Below are positions 23,405 to 35,873 of a stretch of 64,000 nt of DNA, piece by piece. Numbering within the stretch: position 1 is the stretch's first letter; each line of letters begins with the position of its first letter. The notes under the pieces were generated by a model that saw nothing but the letters and a program-made list of their open reading frames with translations, did no database searches and was not told where the DNA came from. The position numbers and the translations under genes are program-made. The stretch comes from Russula earlei (Eukaryota; Basidiomycota; Agaricomycetes; Russulales; Russulaceae): positions 24,405 to 88,404 of the forward strand of contig JAGFNK010000198.1 of assembly GCA_025769875.1 (NCBI GenBank), written 5' to 3'.

Positions 23405-24425
23405 GCGATGGGCAAGAGGGAGGAAGTGAGGGATGAAAGTGGGGAGTGAGGATACTACAAGCGGGAGGAAGAAGGATGCAGGGACGATGAGAGAAAAGGA
23501 AGGTGTGATCTTAGATGAAACGCAGGGGGTGGACTGAGCGATGGGGCCACCGGAGGGCTCAACGCCGTTTCGCGTGATTCGCGGGGCTTGCTCGTAGGAC
23601 AGGTTGCCTGAGGCAACTGGGCGAGGGAAATCAATGGGGACAGGGGGGGTCAATTCAACTCGGATCAGCGCCACACTGGGGCAGCCAGTTCGTAGCGCGC
23701 CAGGTCAGGGCATGCAGAGTTCAGTGGGCTTGATCCGAGGGCAGGTAGGAGCAGAAGGGAAACAGGGGGAATAACTCGAAGATGACGCGTGCATGGGGCG
23801 AGTACAAGTCACATGATCCCATGCTCAGCAGGATCACATACCTTACAACATCCTTCGAGGGTTGCGAGAAAATGAGACTATTCAATTGAGTAGGAGGGAG
23901 GGGCTCTGATTCGGATATCAAGTCGTAGAGTAGAGTTGGGGCAGGTGATGACGATGCTGGAGTATGCAAGTAGGCACTCAAGGGCGTCTGTATAGTTGAG
24001 GGTTGGATAGAGGTATAGGGGCCCAAGTGCGCGAGCCACAGGGCACACGGTGGGTAAGCGAATGGGAGACAACTGACATACTGTGGTGGTGTAAAAATTA
24101 AAAAAAAGTAGCCACAGAAACGAAAACAAAATACCGCACGTGCAAATCCATTCCAGCTGAGTCAGGAATGTGGCTTGCTATGGGTAATGAGGTGGAGGCT
24201 TGTCCAGGGAGGTAGTCATGTTGGCCATAGAGAGAGGTTTAGTGGGAAGGAGAGGAGGAGAGGATGAGAGAACGTGGTCAACGAAACAAATGCACCAGGG
24301 ATATCGCTGACACAGCTACAGTCGGTTGCCATCGGTCCGGTCTGGTTCGATCCGCGGTCCATTTTCGGGTCGGCCACACATTTGTCACATGACCACATCT
24401 TTGTAAGCTACTATATATGGAAATG
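23405..24425. other. Non-coding or decayed sequence left of the LINE
   Basis: Only short frames. On the minus strand a Pro/Ser-rich frame at 24129-23721 could belong to the same decayed element as 21209-23402, but it is not recognisable. 24426-24447 once encoded the end of small-gene copy A (see 33002-33410). Confidence 0.35.
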
Positions 24426-25525
24426 TCATAGTGGGGGAGAGGTGTCAGAGCTGTGGTTTTCATGGAGCTCGGTCCGCCACCACCACCACCTCCAAACCCT
24501 AACCCCAATCTGAACACCCAACCCCCCCCGGAAAAGCCACCCGACACAGGGAATACTTACCCACCGGAAGGGAATCACCCCAAAAGCTCCGAGCCTTCCC
24601 TGGCTGAAGAGGCAGACACAGGTAAAACGCCAGACCCTAGACACAGCACCCCAGTCGAGGATAAGGCCAGAAACCACTCACCTCACACCGGGAAGGACAG
24701 AAGCACTAATCAAACCCCAGCTGAGAGGGATACCTCCCTCGGCTTTCTCTCATACACACCTAAATACCTCACCATCATCCAGAAGGGCTTCCTTTCCCAA
24801 CAAACCCCAGGCTTTTTGGATGCCTCGGAATGGGCCCAACTGAGCTGCCATCTAGTAAACACCATTGGTCGGGGCCTCCTCCAAGCAAGCAGCAACGTTG
24901 GAGAGGATGCGATGGAAGAAGTCATTGCAAAATCCCCTGACCCGGACCCATTGAGGCCAAACCTCCCCACATACTTCCACAGGCTAACGGACACATCCAA
25001 CCTCTTAGCCGCCCACCTCACCGGAAACCTCACTAACTACCAGGATGAGCACTCAGACACCCTGGAGGAGTACCGGAGAAAGGCAGCTAAGAAGGCCACG
25101 GTGGAAGTAGAGGAAACATGGAGACTCTGGAAAGAGCAGCAGGTGGAACAAAGAGCAGCGGCGCAGGAATCGGAGATCGCTGCAGCTGCTCGAAACAGAA
25201 ACACCACCTACTTCATACAATCAGCTGAGGAGATGGGATTTACTCTCTCCACAAAATACCCCACTGATCGCTCACAGATGACGCCCAAGACAGGAAACAA
25301 AAGGACCATATCGGGTTCAGTCACGCCCTCTACCTTTACCCAAACCCCCCCGCCAGTCAAACCCTGCTGGAACGAGCAACATGCTCTCCCATTCCCATAC
25401 ACCGAGAGGGCGAGATACGTCTCGCCCCCCCATCACCGACCGCACAACCATCAGACAGACGGAACCCTCCCCAACTCCCAACCCCAAAAGGGGATCCCAC
25501 TCCGGTCCACTGACTGTAGCACAGG

Positions 25526-26487
25526 TGTCAAGACTCACTGTTGAACTATCCAGTTCAAGAGCGAGGGGTAAGCTCAAAGACAAGTCAATAAACGTCCAAG
25601 ACGGCGTGAGCAAGAAGTAAAGTCCAGAGTAGTAACAGGTACCAGAGAGGCACTGTTACTGTGAGAGTCGAACAGTCACGCAGAGAAGAGGCCAGGATAG
25701 TCACAAGGGGATGGTCCTTAAAGGAGTATCCCAGGGATGGAGAGTGCCGTAAACAAATGGACAGTCTGAGGACTGTCCGCTACTTTATTGAGCGCTTATA
25801 TACTACAAGAGAACTGCTAAATAGGGAACAAGTCATAACCTTGTTATCAAGCACAATAGAGTGATGAGTAAGAAGTCAGAGGACGCTTACTGAGCATGCT
25901 CAGTCATGCTCAGTAAGCTGCTGAGTAAGAAGGCTTCTCCTGATGAGTAAGAGCTTTCATTGTCCACGTGTTCACTGCTTTAGAGCATGTGCAACCACCT
26001 GATTCATTTTCTGTTAGTTAGTTTAGGGCCGGTGATTTGAGGACTTGTAGTTTGGTTAGGGAATAGTGTTATCTTATAAGGCCCTTATATAGTTCTATTA
26101 GGGTCCTTAGAGTCGACCCTAATACTTCTATTAAGGTCCTTAGTGTTGCCTTATAGTTCGTTCTATAGTTATTAGAGTTGGTCTAATAACGCGTTGTAGG
26201 GCCTTTGATACTAGGTTAGTACCTATTGTAGAGTTCCTAAGGTCATTCCAAAGGGTCCTTAGGAAGGCCCTAATGCTGTCTTTTGTTGCTAGAAGGGTTG
26301 CCTTTAAGTGGGGCTTGCTGTATGTCGATTGTGCCGAGAATCGCTCGCGCAACAATGCACACGCGATATTGTGGACACCTCTACTCACCCCTTTTGCTCG
26401 TGTGAACAGGGTGACACCATAGAGGCTGGGTTTCCTCCTATAAGGAAGGGTCCTTCAAGGGCCCTCTCCGGGGAATGGTTCATGACA
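25526..26487 (-). repeat. Solo LTR, family S, in LINE ORF1
   Basis: 962 bp with ends TGTCAAGACTC...GGTTCATGACA and an exact 5-bp duplication ACAGG (25521-25525, 26488-26492). Read on the minus strand it matches the LTR at 59879-60841. A TATATAG box lies at about 26092. No internal element sequence remains. Confidence 0.9.
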
Positions 26488-27739
26488 ACAGGCTACTGCG
26501 CACACAGATGCCGATGCAATCACTCAAGCAGTAGTGAGAGCGATGGCTCCTTTTGCGGCACGACTAGAAACACTGGAAAGGCTATCGATGCCCCCCCCGC
26601 AGAACAAAACCACAGGTGAGACCCACTGCGAACCACCCATCAACGCAAACATTAGACACCGGGCGCCGCCTCCGCGCCCACCCCTAGCCCCCACTAATCA
26701 CCCTCCCCTCCCCAATGCCCCGACAATGAGCACAGACAAACCAGAAGCAGGCTACACTCAGGTCTCCCGTCAAAGGAAGACCAGGAGTACAAACAAAGAC
26801 CCACCCACCACCAGTACAGCACCAGTCATGACCATTATCACCCCAGCAACCTATGCCACAATAGCAGCTTCTGCGGCTAGCAACCCAAACAAACCACCCG
26901 GACAAAAACCAAAACACCATAACACACCAACCATAACCAAGGTAACAGTCCTCCGATCAGGAGGATACAGCGACCAACAAGTAGAGAAAAACTTACGTGA
27001 CAGGGCAGCTGACGCCATAGTAAGGGAAGTTCACCTCAACATGAGCAAAGCGGTGGCCAACCCCATACCCCTAAAAGCAGGGAGATGGAGTGTGCACCCC
27101 CGAAGCAAAGGTAACTTCGTCTTCTCTTTTGAAGGAAACATAGCCTTCGACCACATCATGTCGTATGAGCCCTTCCTTCTCAAACCGTTCCTAGGAGTGG
27201 GCCAGCTGTGCCCTTCAATGGGATGGACCTGTTTCCTTGCTCACGGGGTCCCAGTCAAGGACAACGATGACATCCTTTTCCGACCAACCGAGCTTCTCAC
27301 GGAGGTAAGATTACTACCAGGTCTCAGGAAGGCCCATTTCTCCATGCTGCCGAGATGGCTGAAGCCCATCGAGCGCATAAACAGGCCATACTCCACACTC
27401 ACTTTCGCCATCTCCAACCCGGATGGCTCAGCGGCAAACACGCTCCTCAAGGGCCGCACTGCCCTCTTCGGAAAAGAAATTCAAATCTGTAAGTGGATTG
27501 ACAAACCAGCACTTGTACAGTGCTTGAGGTGCCACGCTTTGGGACACACGAAGAAGTCAAAGGCATGCCCCCTGGGGAAAGACTCAGTTAAGTGCTTCAT
27601 ATGCGGCGCAGCGCACACATCTGAGGAGCACGACCAAAAGTGCCCCAAGAAACATACAATCGCAGGTCGCTGCGACTGCTCACACTATAAGTGCCTTAAC
27701 TGCCAACTAAGCGGTCACCACTGCAGAGATGCCAGATGT

Positions 27740-28332
27740 TGTAACGGCGTCGCGGCCGTAAGAGCGTTAGCTCAAGGTTCAGTGGGGCCAAGTCCCTGTG
27801 ACTTGGTTCAAGGGTTCAGTGGGGGCCGGCTCAGGGAGACCGGTTCAATGGTTTAGCGTCTCAAGGCTGAGTCAGACAATGACTCAGTCCGCAGACAGAG
27901 TCGATCTCCTGGTTTCACAGAAGAGGAAGACGATGAGAGAGAGGCAGAGGAGGAAGAGGAACACAAGGGTTCCTTGAGGTGTGCTCAGGTCAAGCAAGGT
28001 GTAGGCCAGCACAAGCAAGTTGTGATTGAGAAAGTGTACAAGGCAAGGGATGCGACAGGAAATGGGACAAAGCTAAGCTTGGGGCATTCCCCAGCTTTTA
28101 CAGGCGCTTAAATACTGTATGTAGCGAGGCTGTACAGTACTATAAGCAGAACAATAAGTGAAAAGGCAGATCAATAGCAAAAGTAGCTCAACAATAGATG
28201 AAACATAATAAGTGAAACACAATAAGGGATCACCATCAAGGGATAAAATGGTAACCACGGAAATGGAGATAATAAAAGGGGCAATGATGGGAAGGGATTA
28301 TGGACGAACCGACAAGGGGGTAAATCATAACA
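27740..28332 (-). repeat. Solo LTR, gypsy A/B family, in LINE ORF1
   Basis: 593 bp, TGTAACGG...CATAACA, with duplication GATGT at 27735-27739 and 28333-28337. It retains the 11-mer and TATA arrangement of the gypsy family (aagctaagctt near 28069) and only two degenerate 14-bp tandem units. It cuts the third CCHC knuckle of ORF1 without changing frame. Confidence 0.9.
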
Positions 28333-28788
28333 GATGTCCCGCCAGAGATAATTTCAGACCAAGGGCAACACGAAAGGCAGTACGCGCAAAGAATAAAGGT
28401 AAGGAGAAGGAGACTAACCCTGAAATGGAGGAAGAAGAATACCTTGCCTGGACGAGAAACCTACCCAACAACGACAATGAGGACGATATGGACACGACAC
28501 CAGATCAGGCAAATGCTGACCCCTTCGCCCTCGACTACGACCCAACTCCAGTCCACCGAACGCAGTCCCAGGCCCTCCCCCCTGATAAGGAAAACACACC
28601 GCAGCTCACACCAAAGAGGAAGACTATCCAGTTCAGCCTGCCCACGCCAGGCCCCTCACGCCACACTTCAGGGAAAGCGAATCCCACAGCACATACCACG
28701 GCTCAATGGCAGGAGCAGGTAGGCCCATCCGCCTCAAAATCAACCCCTCGCGCCTGTAGAGTAGCGCTGCCCAGACCATCTGACCATA

Positions 28789-31700
28789 ATGACTGAACAC
28801 CCAACACTGTGTATAGCATCGGTAAACATGCGAAGGCGCAATGCCATGACCCATGCTCTACTAAATAGCGCCATTGAAACCAACTTACTACTCATACAGG
28901 AACCTTGGTATGATAAAATAGGGATGGCCCGGAAAGATGACGCCCGAGAGGGGGTCGACATTCTAGGCGGTGCAGCCTCCCCAGCGTGGGAACTCCTGTA
29001 CCCAGCCTTCGAAAACAAGCAGAGACCAAAGGTAATGTCCTATGTGCGTAAACCCAACCCAAACAACCGAATAGCACCGGCCTTCACGGCCACGACAAGG
29101 CTAGACGTATGCAAACATCCATGCGTCCAAGTTCTAGATATAATCCTAGACAACGAAACATGGCAAGTGATTAAGTTCTATCATGACATTAAAGACCCCA
29201 CAGCCCTGGCAGCCCTCCTATCAATAGTTATTGACCACAGTACCCCAACACTAGTAATAGGCGACTTCAACGCACACTCCCCAACCTGGTCCCCGCAAGG
29301 GAACCCCAAATCACGCTGGGCCAACCGCATAGAAGATTGGGCGGCGACAAACCTCCTCATCCTAGCCAACACCCCTGGAGAAATAACACACAAAGGAGCG
29401 GAGCATGAAAGGGATTCAACAATAGACCTAGCATGGCTTAACATGGAAGCTGTAAGGGCCGCCACCTTCTCAGACCTGACTATAGACTGGCCTGGTTCTC
29501 TGGGCTCGGACCATGCCATGCTCAGGTTCACAGGTAACACGCGCACACCCAATGCTAACCGTGAAACAGACAACAATGACCCAGGCTTCCTAGTGGACCC
29601 AGAACAAAAGGAAAGCTGGATCAAAAACTTCAGAGAGATCGGTAAAAACTGGTCCCCCACCACAGTCCTGACTGCGGAGAGACTAGATGACGAAGTATCC
29701 ATTTACATGACTGACATACAGCGCACAAATGAAGATATCCTAAAATGGAGACGCCAACATCACCGACATGCCGCGCCATGGTGGAACGCAGAGTGCAGAC
29801 ACGTGGTGCAAATACTCAAAGAAGCCCCAAACAGGGACGAACGGAAAAGAGCACAGAAGAGACTGAAGTCCACCATCCAAGCAGCAAAATGACACTGGGC
29901 CGATGACTATATCGACCGCGCCCAGCTCTGGGAAGTCGCAGCTTGGAGACATGGACGCAAAACAACAAAAATCCCCCCACTCACAAGAGCTGAAGGTGTC
30001 ACCAACTCCCACAACAAAATGGCCAACATCTTCTCAGAACGGTTCTTCGCCAGGGACAGGCCAGTAGTAGACACACATTTCCTGGACGACCCAGTGCCAC
30101 TTTGGCAATGCTCCCTAGCCCGAGTTCTCAAAGATTTAGTAAGTGACCTATTGGGAAAGGTATCCGGGCGATCAGCCCCAGGCCCATCAGGCCACTCCTG
30201 GACGCTGATCAAATGGGCATGGGAAGCGAACCCAGATAGACTCCTGTGGCTACTCGAGAGCTGCCTAAAAGTGGGCCATCACCCCAACACATGGAAAGAA
30301 GCGCTAGTATGTGTCATACCCAAACTGCACCAAGCTGACTACACCCTAGCGAAAAATTTCCGCCCAATAGCGCTGCTAGAATGCCTTGGTAAGTTATTGG
30401 AGAAAATTGTGGCGAAGCTAATCTACCAAGACATGGCCAAGAACGAAATTGCCCCCACCTCTCAGTACGGAGGAAGGAACGCGTCATCAACAATTGATGC
30501 AGGCCTCACCCTTCTACATGACATTCAAGCAGCACACCAAGCAGGACTCAGATGCGGCCTCCTGCTCTTCGACATCCAAGGCTTCTTTGACAACATTAAC
30601 CACGGAAGACTAACACAAGTGGTCGAAAACCTGGGTTTTGCACCGGAGTTGGTAAACTGGTGCCACTCCTTCCTGACCAATAGGAAGGTGTGACTGAAAT
30701 TCAACGGACGCATCTCAGACCCCTTCGACCTGGAATCAGGCACCCCCCAAGGATCACCCGTTTCACCAGTCCTCTCTATCCTATACACCTCCCCCATGCT
30801 GCACAAAGTGAAAGACTGGAACTGAGCCACACTAGCAATGTACATAGACGACGGAGCAATTCTCTCATGCGGTCCCGACTGGGTGTCAATTGAAGAGACG
30901 CTCCGCTCGAAATACACAGAATGTGCTAACTGGCTAACTAAAGCAGGTCTAAACATAGAACTGGAGAAATCAGAGGTGATCTTCTTCAAAAAACAAAGAG
31001 AGACTTCTATCCCTCCCAGCTACATACACCTCCCAATCCCGTCACACAACACCTATTACAGAGTCACAGCATCTAACACGATCAGGTACCTCGGGTTCTA
31101 CTTTGACATGCGACTCAACTGGGCGCAACATGTCAAATATATGTGTAACAGAGCAAGAGCCTCTCTCAAAGCCCTTCAGCTGCTAGGGAACTCTGTCAGA
31201 GGACTAGAACAGGCAAAGTGGAGACATGTATACCTCGCTGTTTGCCTCCCCATGCTGACATACGGACACCAGCTCTGGTACACAGGCAAACAGGTCACTT
31301 TAGTCAGGAAACTGCAAATGGTGCAGAACGAAGCAGTCAAGATCATAACCGGGGCCTTCCGCACAACCCCACAAGAACCCCTACATCACCTACTAACCAT
31401 CTTCCCAATGAAAATACGATTGAACAAACTAACTAATAACGCAGCGGTAAGACTTCATAGAACATCTTGCGACAGCCAACTACGGAAAAGGCTAGGAGGC
31501 GCGTGGTACACTGAAGCAGCACACACTGCCCATCTACCCACACCAAACAGTCAAAGAGCGAAAACCACCGTGAGAGCGCTAGCAAACCGGACACCTGCGA
31601 ACAGCCCCCGCATAGAGGCCTTCCCCAACCTCCCGGCTGGCACCCCAGACTGGAACGGGCAGGTCAAAATAGAAACAGGCGGAGCTGACCTCACTAAAGC

Positions 31701-32809
31701 ACGCGTAAACCAAGCCAAGCAAACCGACCTAATAACAGTACTGTGCCGCACTGGAACAGCCATCAACATATTTTGCAACGGAATCAAAACCAACCAAGGA
31801 TGCACAGACAACAAACAAATCGGTGCTATAGCGGCAGTTCTCTACGAAAATGGGAAGATTTGGGGACACAAAGAGCGTGCGCTTGGAACGGTCGGTGACA
31901 GATGAGAACACCATCACACGCTCCCTCACAGCTGGACTCGAAGTCCTAACTGATTATCTCAACACACTAACGACACCAACAGGCACACTTGTCCATATAT
32001 GTCTGCCTACACGCCATGCAACAGAACAAACCACCAACTCCAAGCCTCATAACGAACAGGAGATGGCCCTGCGCCACCTGAAACAACTAGGTGAGATCAT
32101 AACCACACACCCCCATACGAACATAAAGCTGCTCTGGATACCCAGAAACAAAACAACGACAGGATACTGGAAGGCCAAACAACTGGCCGCCACTACCGCA
32201 TGCACAGCTCATGCTGAACAGGAAGCAGAACCCCCGACACTGTGCGAACAAAAAAGAAGACACGAGAGGGAAGCCATAACGGAATGGGAAAAGAGTTGGC
32301 ATGACATGCCTCGCACCTCCCTCGCCTACCACACGGCCCTCACCAAACCCCCAGACGGAAAACCGCACCCCTCCGCCGTCGCACAGAAAGCAACAAACAA
32401 GACCAATTCAGGTCAACATAACACCGAACTAAACAGGACCCACGGAACAGGACCCAAAGCTAAGTTCCCAAGAACCGTCACATCCACCTTCTACCGCCTC
32501 ATAACAGGTCATGCTTTCACAGGAGAATACACCCAATGCTTCCATCCAAACCACACACCTACCCAAATCGCATGCCAGTGTGGCGAATCCCCCCAAACAG
32601 TTGAGCATGTGCTCCTGTTTTGCCCAATCCATGACGACGCGCACCGCAGACACCTGTCAAGAGGAGGCCGCCCACGAAACATCGCTCAACTTTTCAACCA
32701 CCCCGATCGGGTGCGAAACACGCTGCTTTTCTTAAAAGAAACCAAAGCGTGCCTCAAACCAAGGGAAACCTGGGACCCAGGAGGAACAAGGGAGAGAAGG
32801 GAAATGTAG
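28789..32809 (+). pseudogene. LINE ORF2: endonuclease, reverse transcriptase, RNase H, zinc motif
   Basis: The apurinic-type endonuclease occupies 28789-29540 (LIQEPW, GDFNAHSPTW at about 29262, SDHAMLRF at about 29508). RT follows at 30019-31100 with GRSAPGPSG, NFRPIALLECLGKLLEK, FDIQGFFDNINH, TPQGSPVSP and the catalytic MYIDDG (about 30838). An RNase H-like part lies at 31720-32200, with a frameshift near 31850-31905. The C-terminal zinc motif CQCGESPQTVEHVLLFCP is at about 32574-32630. In-frame TGA codons at 29890, 30691 and 30823 all fit decayed CGA (Arg). The function was target-primed reverse transcription. Confidence 0.9.
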
Positions 32810-33001
32810 ACGTCCCAAACCACCACCCATGACCACCACACCTTACACCCAAATGCTGTCATACCGCCTCAGCGGACTATCTCTACTTAAACTTCATAAC
32901 GCCTAAACATAATACGTCGCTACCCAGCCCGTGACCGCCTCTGTATCACGATATACGCACTGCGGAATACAAATTCAGATTCAAAAAAAAAAAAAAAAAA
33001 G

Positions 33002-33410
33002 GAGCTGTGGTTTGAATCCTTTGGCTTAGGAGTACGAGAAGCCGGACGGTGTCTACTGCCGTAGTATAGTAAGTTGCGGAGTTCATCCCGTCCGGAGAGT
33101 GGCGCACCGTCAGCACCGAGCTCCTTAGGAGGACGAGGAGCCTGCCTCCCTTCTCCCCTCGGCTCACTCGGCTGCGCCGCTTTTCCCTTTGGCGCGCCGC
33201 TTTTCTTTAGCTTGTTATCCAGCCCCTCTTCATCATCTGAAAGCTGCGTCCATTTCTTCTTCCAGAATGACCCACTTCTGCAAGGTAAACTCAATTTTGG
33301 GGATTCGAGAAAACTTGAAAGACATACGGAACAATGTTTGATGGGAGCGCGAACGACGGAGCGATGCCAACGGCGAAGCAGAAAAGGGCAACGATGGGCA
33401 ACGGACGCAT
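33002..33410 (-). pseudogene. Small secreted-protein gene, copy A, last exon cut by the LINE
   Basis: Exon 1 is 33410-33328 and encodes a textbook signal peptide (MRPLPIVALFCFAVG..., then PSFA-LPSN). The intron is 33327-33278 (50 nt, GTATGT...TTGCAG, phase 2). Exon 2 runs from 33277 and encodes a Lys-rich part (SGSFWKKKWTQLSDDEEG, LKKSGAPKGKAAQPSE...). The LINE entered 12 bases before the end of this homology. Reading across the restored target site the frame ends at TGA 24426-24428 after ...HSSDTSPPL, which gives 126 residues and no frame break. A TATAAG box lies at 33549-33554. A conserved upstream unit (to about 34256) is shared with copies B and C. The function is unknown; export is predicted from the signal peptide alone. 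Confidence 0.6.
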
Positions 33411-34260
33411 CTGGTGCGTGGGCGTCGATTCAAAATATGAAAAAGTCTGCAAGGGTGTGAAAATGCCGTAACCAGTACCAAGCCGCGTGGCACGAATGGG
33501 GAGCACAGCTCTCGGGTGTGAGAGTCAAACCCGCCTCCTTTGTTCGTTCTTATACTCCTTGACCCTCGGGATACCGGCGAGGATTGGAAGCCCCCATCAT
33601 CAATCATTATGCGTTTAAGCGTTAAGAGTCCCGAGCGCCTCAAAACTCCCGCGCTGCCTGCCAGAGTGCTCCCACCTCATCAGATGATAGCGAATGCTCA
33701 ATCCACAATTTAAAAAGAAAAGCTCTGCAAGTCCGACTGGGCAATGCGTGCGTTCTTCCCAGTGAATACGGGAGTCGCGTTGATTCTGCCTTCTGGCCCT
33801 CATTTCCTCAATAGTGGATCTACATCCGCTGGGAGGTGGGGCAAACCTGTTCTCGTTATCATGAAAAAGTAAACCTGCCAACGCAGTATATCACGCTCGG
33901 ATGATTATTTTGCCATCAGTCGTCATCATTATGGTCATGATGTTCCCTCAGGGTCAATCACCTAGTGGCCAGTCAGTGGCCGCAAGTGAGCCGTGACAGC
34001 AACAAGCAACACCACCGAGTTGCCCATTGGGCAGTTCTGCGGGGCTGTGGCACTCGATCGACCCCACAAACATCGCAGTGATGGCTATACACAGAATGTA
34101 GCGGCCTCATTCTAGATGACGTGGGTAGCGGTATGAATGCGGGGCACAGACACAAAAATGAGGAGGGCCTAGAGCTGCGAGGGCATGTGGGTGCTCTCGG
34201 AGCTGCTGCGGTGGCTGATTCCTTGCTGGTCGAACGTGGGGCATAAGTCTACACATGTTC
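33411..34260 (-). repeat. Upstream unit of small-gene copy A (shared with copies B and C)
   Basis: About 850 bp repeated, with high identity, at 51124-51940 and in shorter form at 57364-57892. It holds the TATA box and, at 33881-33780 on the minus strand, a short conserved frame NENRFAPPPSGC..STIEEMRA that also occurs in copies B and C. In this copy the frame is shifted by one base after RDS. This is a segmental duplication, not a recognised transposon; no terminal repeats or target duplication were found. Confidence 0.65.
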
Positions 34261-34556
34261 GTGGAATTGGCAAGGACTTGCATCAGGAAAGACCCCCTGT
34301 GCTAGAAGTGTCCTTCAGTTGCATTCTTTTAACAGTGGGTTGAGTTACCATAAAAGGTGATTGTGTTGGCTAGAGAATTGGTGCATCAATCATGCATTTA
34401 AATGACACCAAATCATTTTCTCAATTACATATTCAATGACTTATTTATTAGCTATTAGACAAATAAATTAAAATGATACAAAAAAATATTTGTGTTGTAA
34501 GGAACAGCAGCAGTTGAGGCCATTAGAGGCAGTGGTGCAAGTCCAAAGGGACCTTC
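34261..34556. other. AT-rich unassigned stretch
   Basis: Nothing recognisable. An AT-rich part at 34380-34495 separates the repeat unit from the following LTR. Confidence 0.4.
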
Positions 34557-35130
34557 TGTTACGGCATCGCGGCCGTAAGAGCATTAGCTCAGGGTTCAGT
34601 GGGGCCAAGTCCCTATGACTTGGTTCAAGGGTTCAGTGGGGGCCGGCTCAAGGAGGCCGGTTCAGGGGTTTAGCGTCTCAAGATTAAGTCAAGGGTGACC
34701 TAACCTGTAGACAGAGTTGATCTCCTGGTTTCACAGAAGAGGAGGATGATGATGGAGAAGCAGAGGAGGAAGAGGAACATGAAGGTTCCTTGTGATGAGC
34801 TTAGGTCAAGCAGAGTGTAAGCCAGCACAATGAATGCTTAATTATCTGCAAGCCTACAGTCCTGAAGCAAATTCCAGTGATATTTCACAAGAGAACAAGC
34901 TTAGGGCTTGTTCTCGTTGACTGACAGTCTTATATACATAGGAGACACTATATCAAATGGTGTCTCTAAGGGAACAGTGAGGCAATCAAGACAAGGACAT
35001 GCTGGAACCTGGTGGAATACATGAGTCTGTGGATGAGTCATCAAACATGAGCTAAATGTGAGTTCTGTCTGGGTAGGCTAGCCCAGTTGCCAGTCCAGTC
35101 TGAAACACTGGTTCTGTGACACAACCAGCA
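34557..35130 (-). repeat. Divergent solo LTR related to the gypsy A/B family
   Basis: The first 270 bases (TGTTACGGCATCGCGGCCG...) match the family LTR. After about 34840 the sequence is different, with its own TATATAC box (about 34932-34938). It seems to end near ...GACACAACCA. No target duplication was found, so the right end is approximate. Confidence 0.6.
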
Positions 35131-35370
35131 AGATTTTGAGACAATCCCATAAATCCTTATGTCAGGATACAGAACTCAGGCTCATCCTCAACTTTCCCCT
35201 TCCACCAACCTTCCTTTGCCTCCCCCACCAAATCAAGGACACCATCATCTGCACTGCCACCCCCAGAAGTCACACCCATCCACAATAATGGATCTGTATT
35301 CTACGATTGCAATTCCTTTCATGGAATCCACTCACGATCAGGAAGCTGTAGAGGAGGAAGCATCACTGAA

Positions 35371-35859
35371 TGTTGAGATTACCACTGCCTTGGGCAGTCT
35401 GATGTAATCACAGCCCAGTCGTGTTAATGCATCAGCTCCCACAAACCGGGCACTCTTGGCTCACGCGCATCACTCACACGTCAGATTGGCCTGGACCGGC
35501 TCAGCTCAGATGCTGCAGCCTGTGTATGTTACAATGATAAGTTAATTGATGACAATCGGTAGCTACTAACGACTGATCCTTTATGATACAAGTTGGTAGT
35601 TATGATTACTTTGCTTAGAGACGCTTTTGCATATTTAAGAGGCACTCAATTAGCTAGATCGCTTCAGTTTTGTCTTACACAAACTGAAGTGAGTACTTAC
35701 TGTTTCCTATCTTATCTATTGCATCTAATCATGTGTTGTAGATATCTTTTGATAGGTATTACTGATTTATAGTTTTGTCTTACACAAACTGAAATATCCT
35801 TTGATAGATCTTAAGGATCTTATTGTTGTTATCATAACCTGCGCCCATCTGCTTCAACA
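35371..35859 (+). repeat. Solo copia LTR
   Basis: TGTTGAGATTACC...GCTTCAACA, in the opposite plus-strand direction to the LTRs of Copia-1 and -2. Exact duplication CTGAA at 35366-35370 and 35860-35864. 489 bp, closest to the Copia-2 LTR subtype. Confidence 0.92.
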
Positions 35860-35873
35860 CTGAACATCCCTGA

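Larger units (their letters stand above)
24462..28796 (+). pseudogene. LINE ORF1 (nucleic-acid chaperone-like), interrupted by two solo LTRs
   Basis: Starts at ATG 24462 (MELGPPPPPPPNPNPNL), only two bases after the target duplication. The parts are 24462-25525, then 26493-27739 and 28338-28796. Around 25340-25500 the reading frame slips by one base, after which the frame reaching GPLTVAQ joins the sequence beyond the LTR (ATAHTDADAITQAVV). At 27739/28338 the frames join without a slip. C-terminal knuckles: CLRCHALGHTKKSKAC (about 27520), CFICGAAHTSEEHDQKC (about 27598) and CLNCQLSGH...C, whose last Cys lies at the LTR junction. ORF1 proteins of this group bind the LINE RNA. The stop TGA overlaps the start of ORF2 (ATGACTGA). 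Confidence 0.85.
24460..33001 (+). mobile_element. LINE (I/Tad-like non-LTR retrotransposon), with poly(A) tail and TSD
   Basis: 12-bp target duplication GAGCTGTGGTTT at 24448-24459 and 33002-33013. A poly(A) run of about 19 bases lies at 32983-33001. Two ORFs are present: ORF1 with CCHC knuckles and ORF2 with endonuclease, RT, RNase H and a C-terminal zinc motif. Two solo LTRs (25526-26487 and 27740-28332) were inserted later; without them the LINE is about 7.0 kb. In-frame TGA codons and at least two frameshifts make it inactive. Confidence 0.92.

Noticed and set aside
32920..33000. Poly-Phe C-terminus after small-gene copy A
   Set aside because: It is the LINE poly(A) tail read backwards; the true end lies beyond the LINE at 24426.
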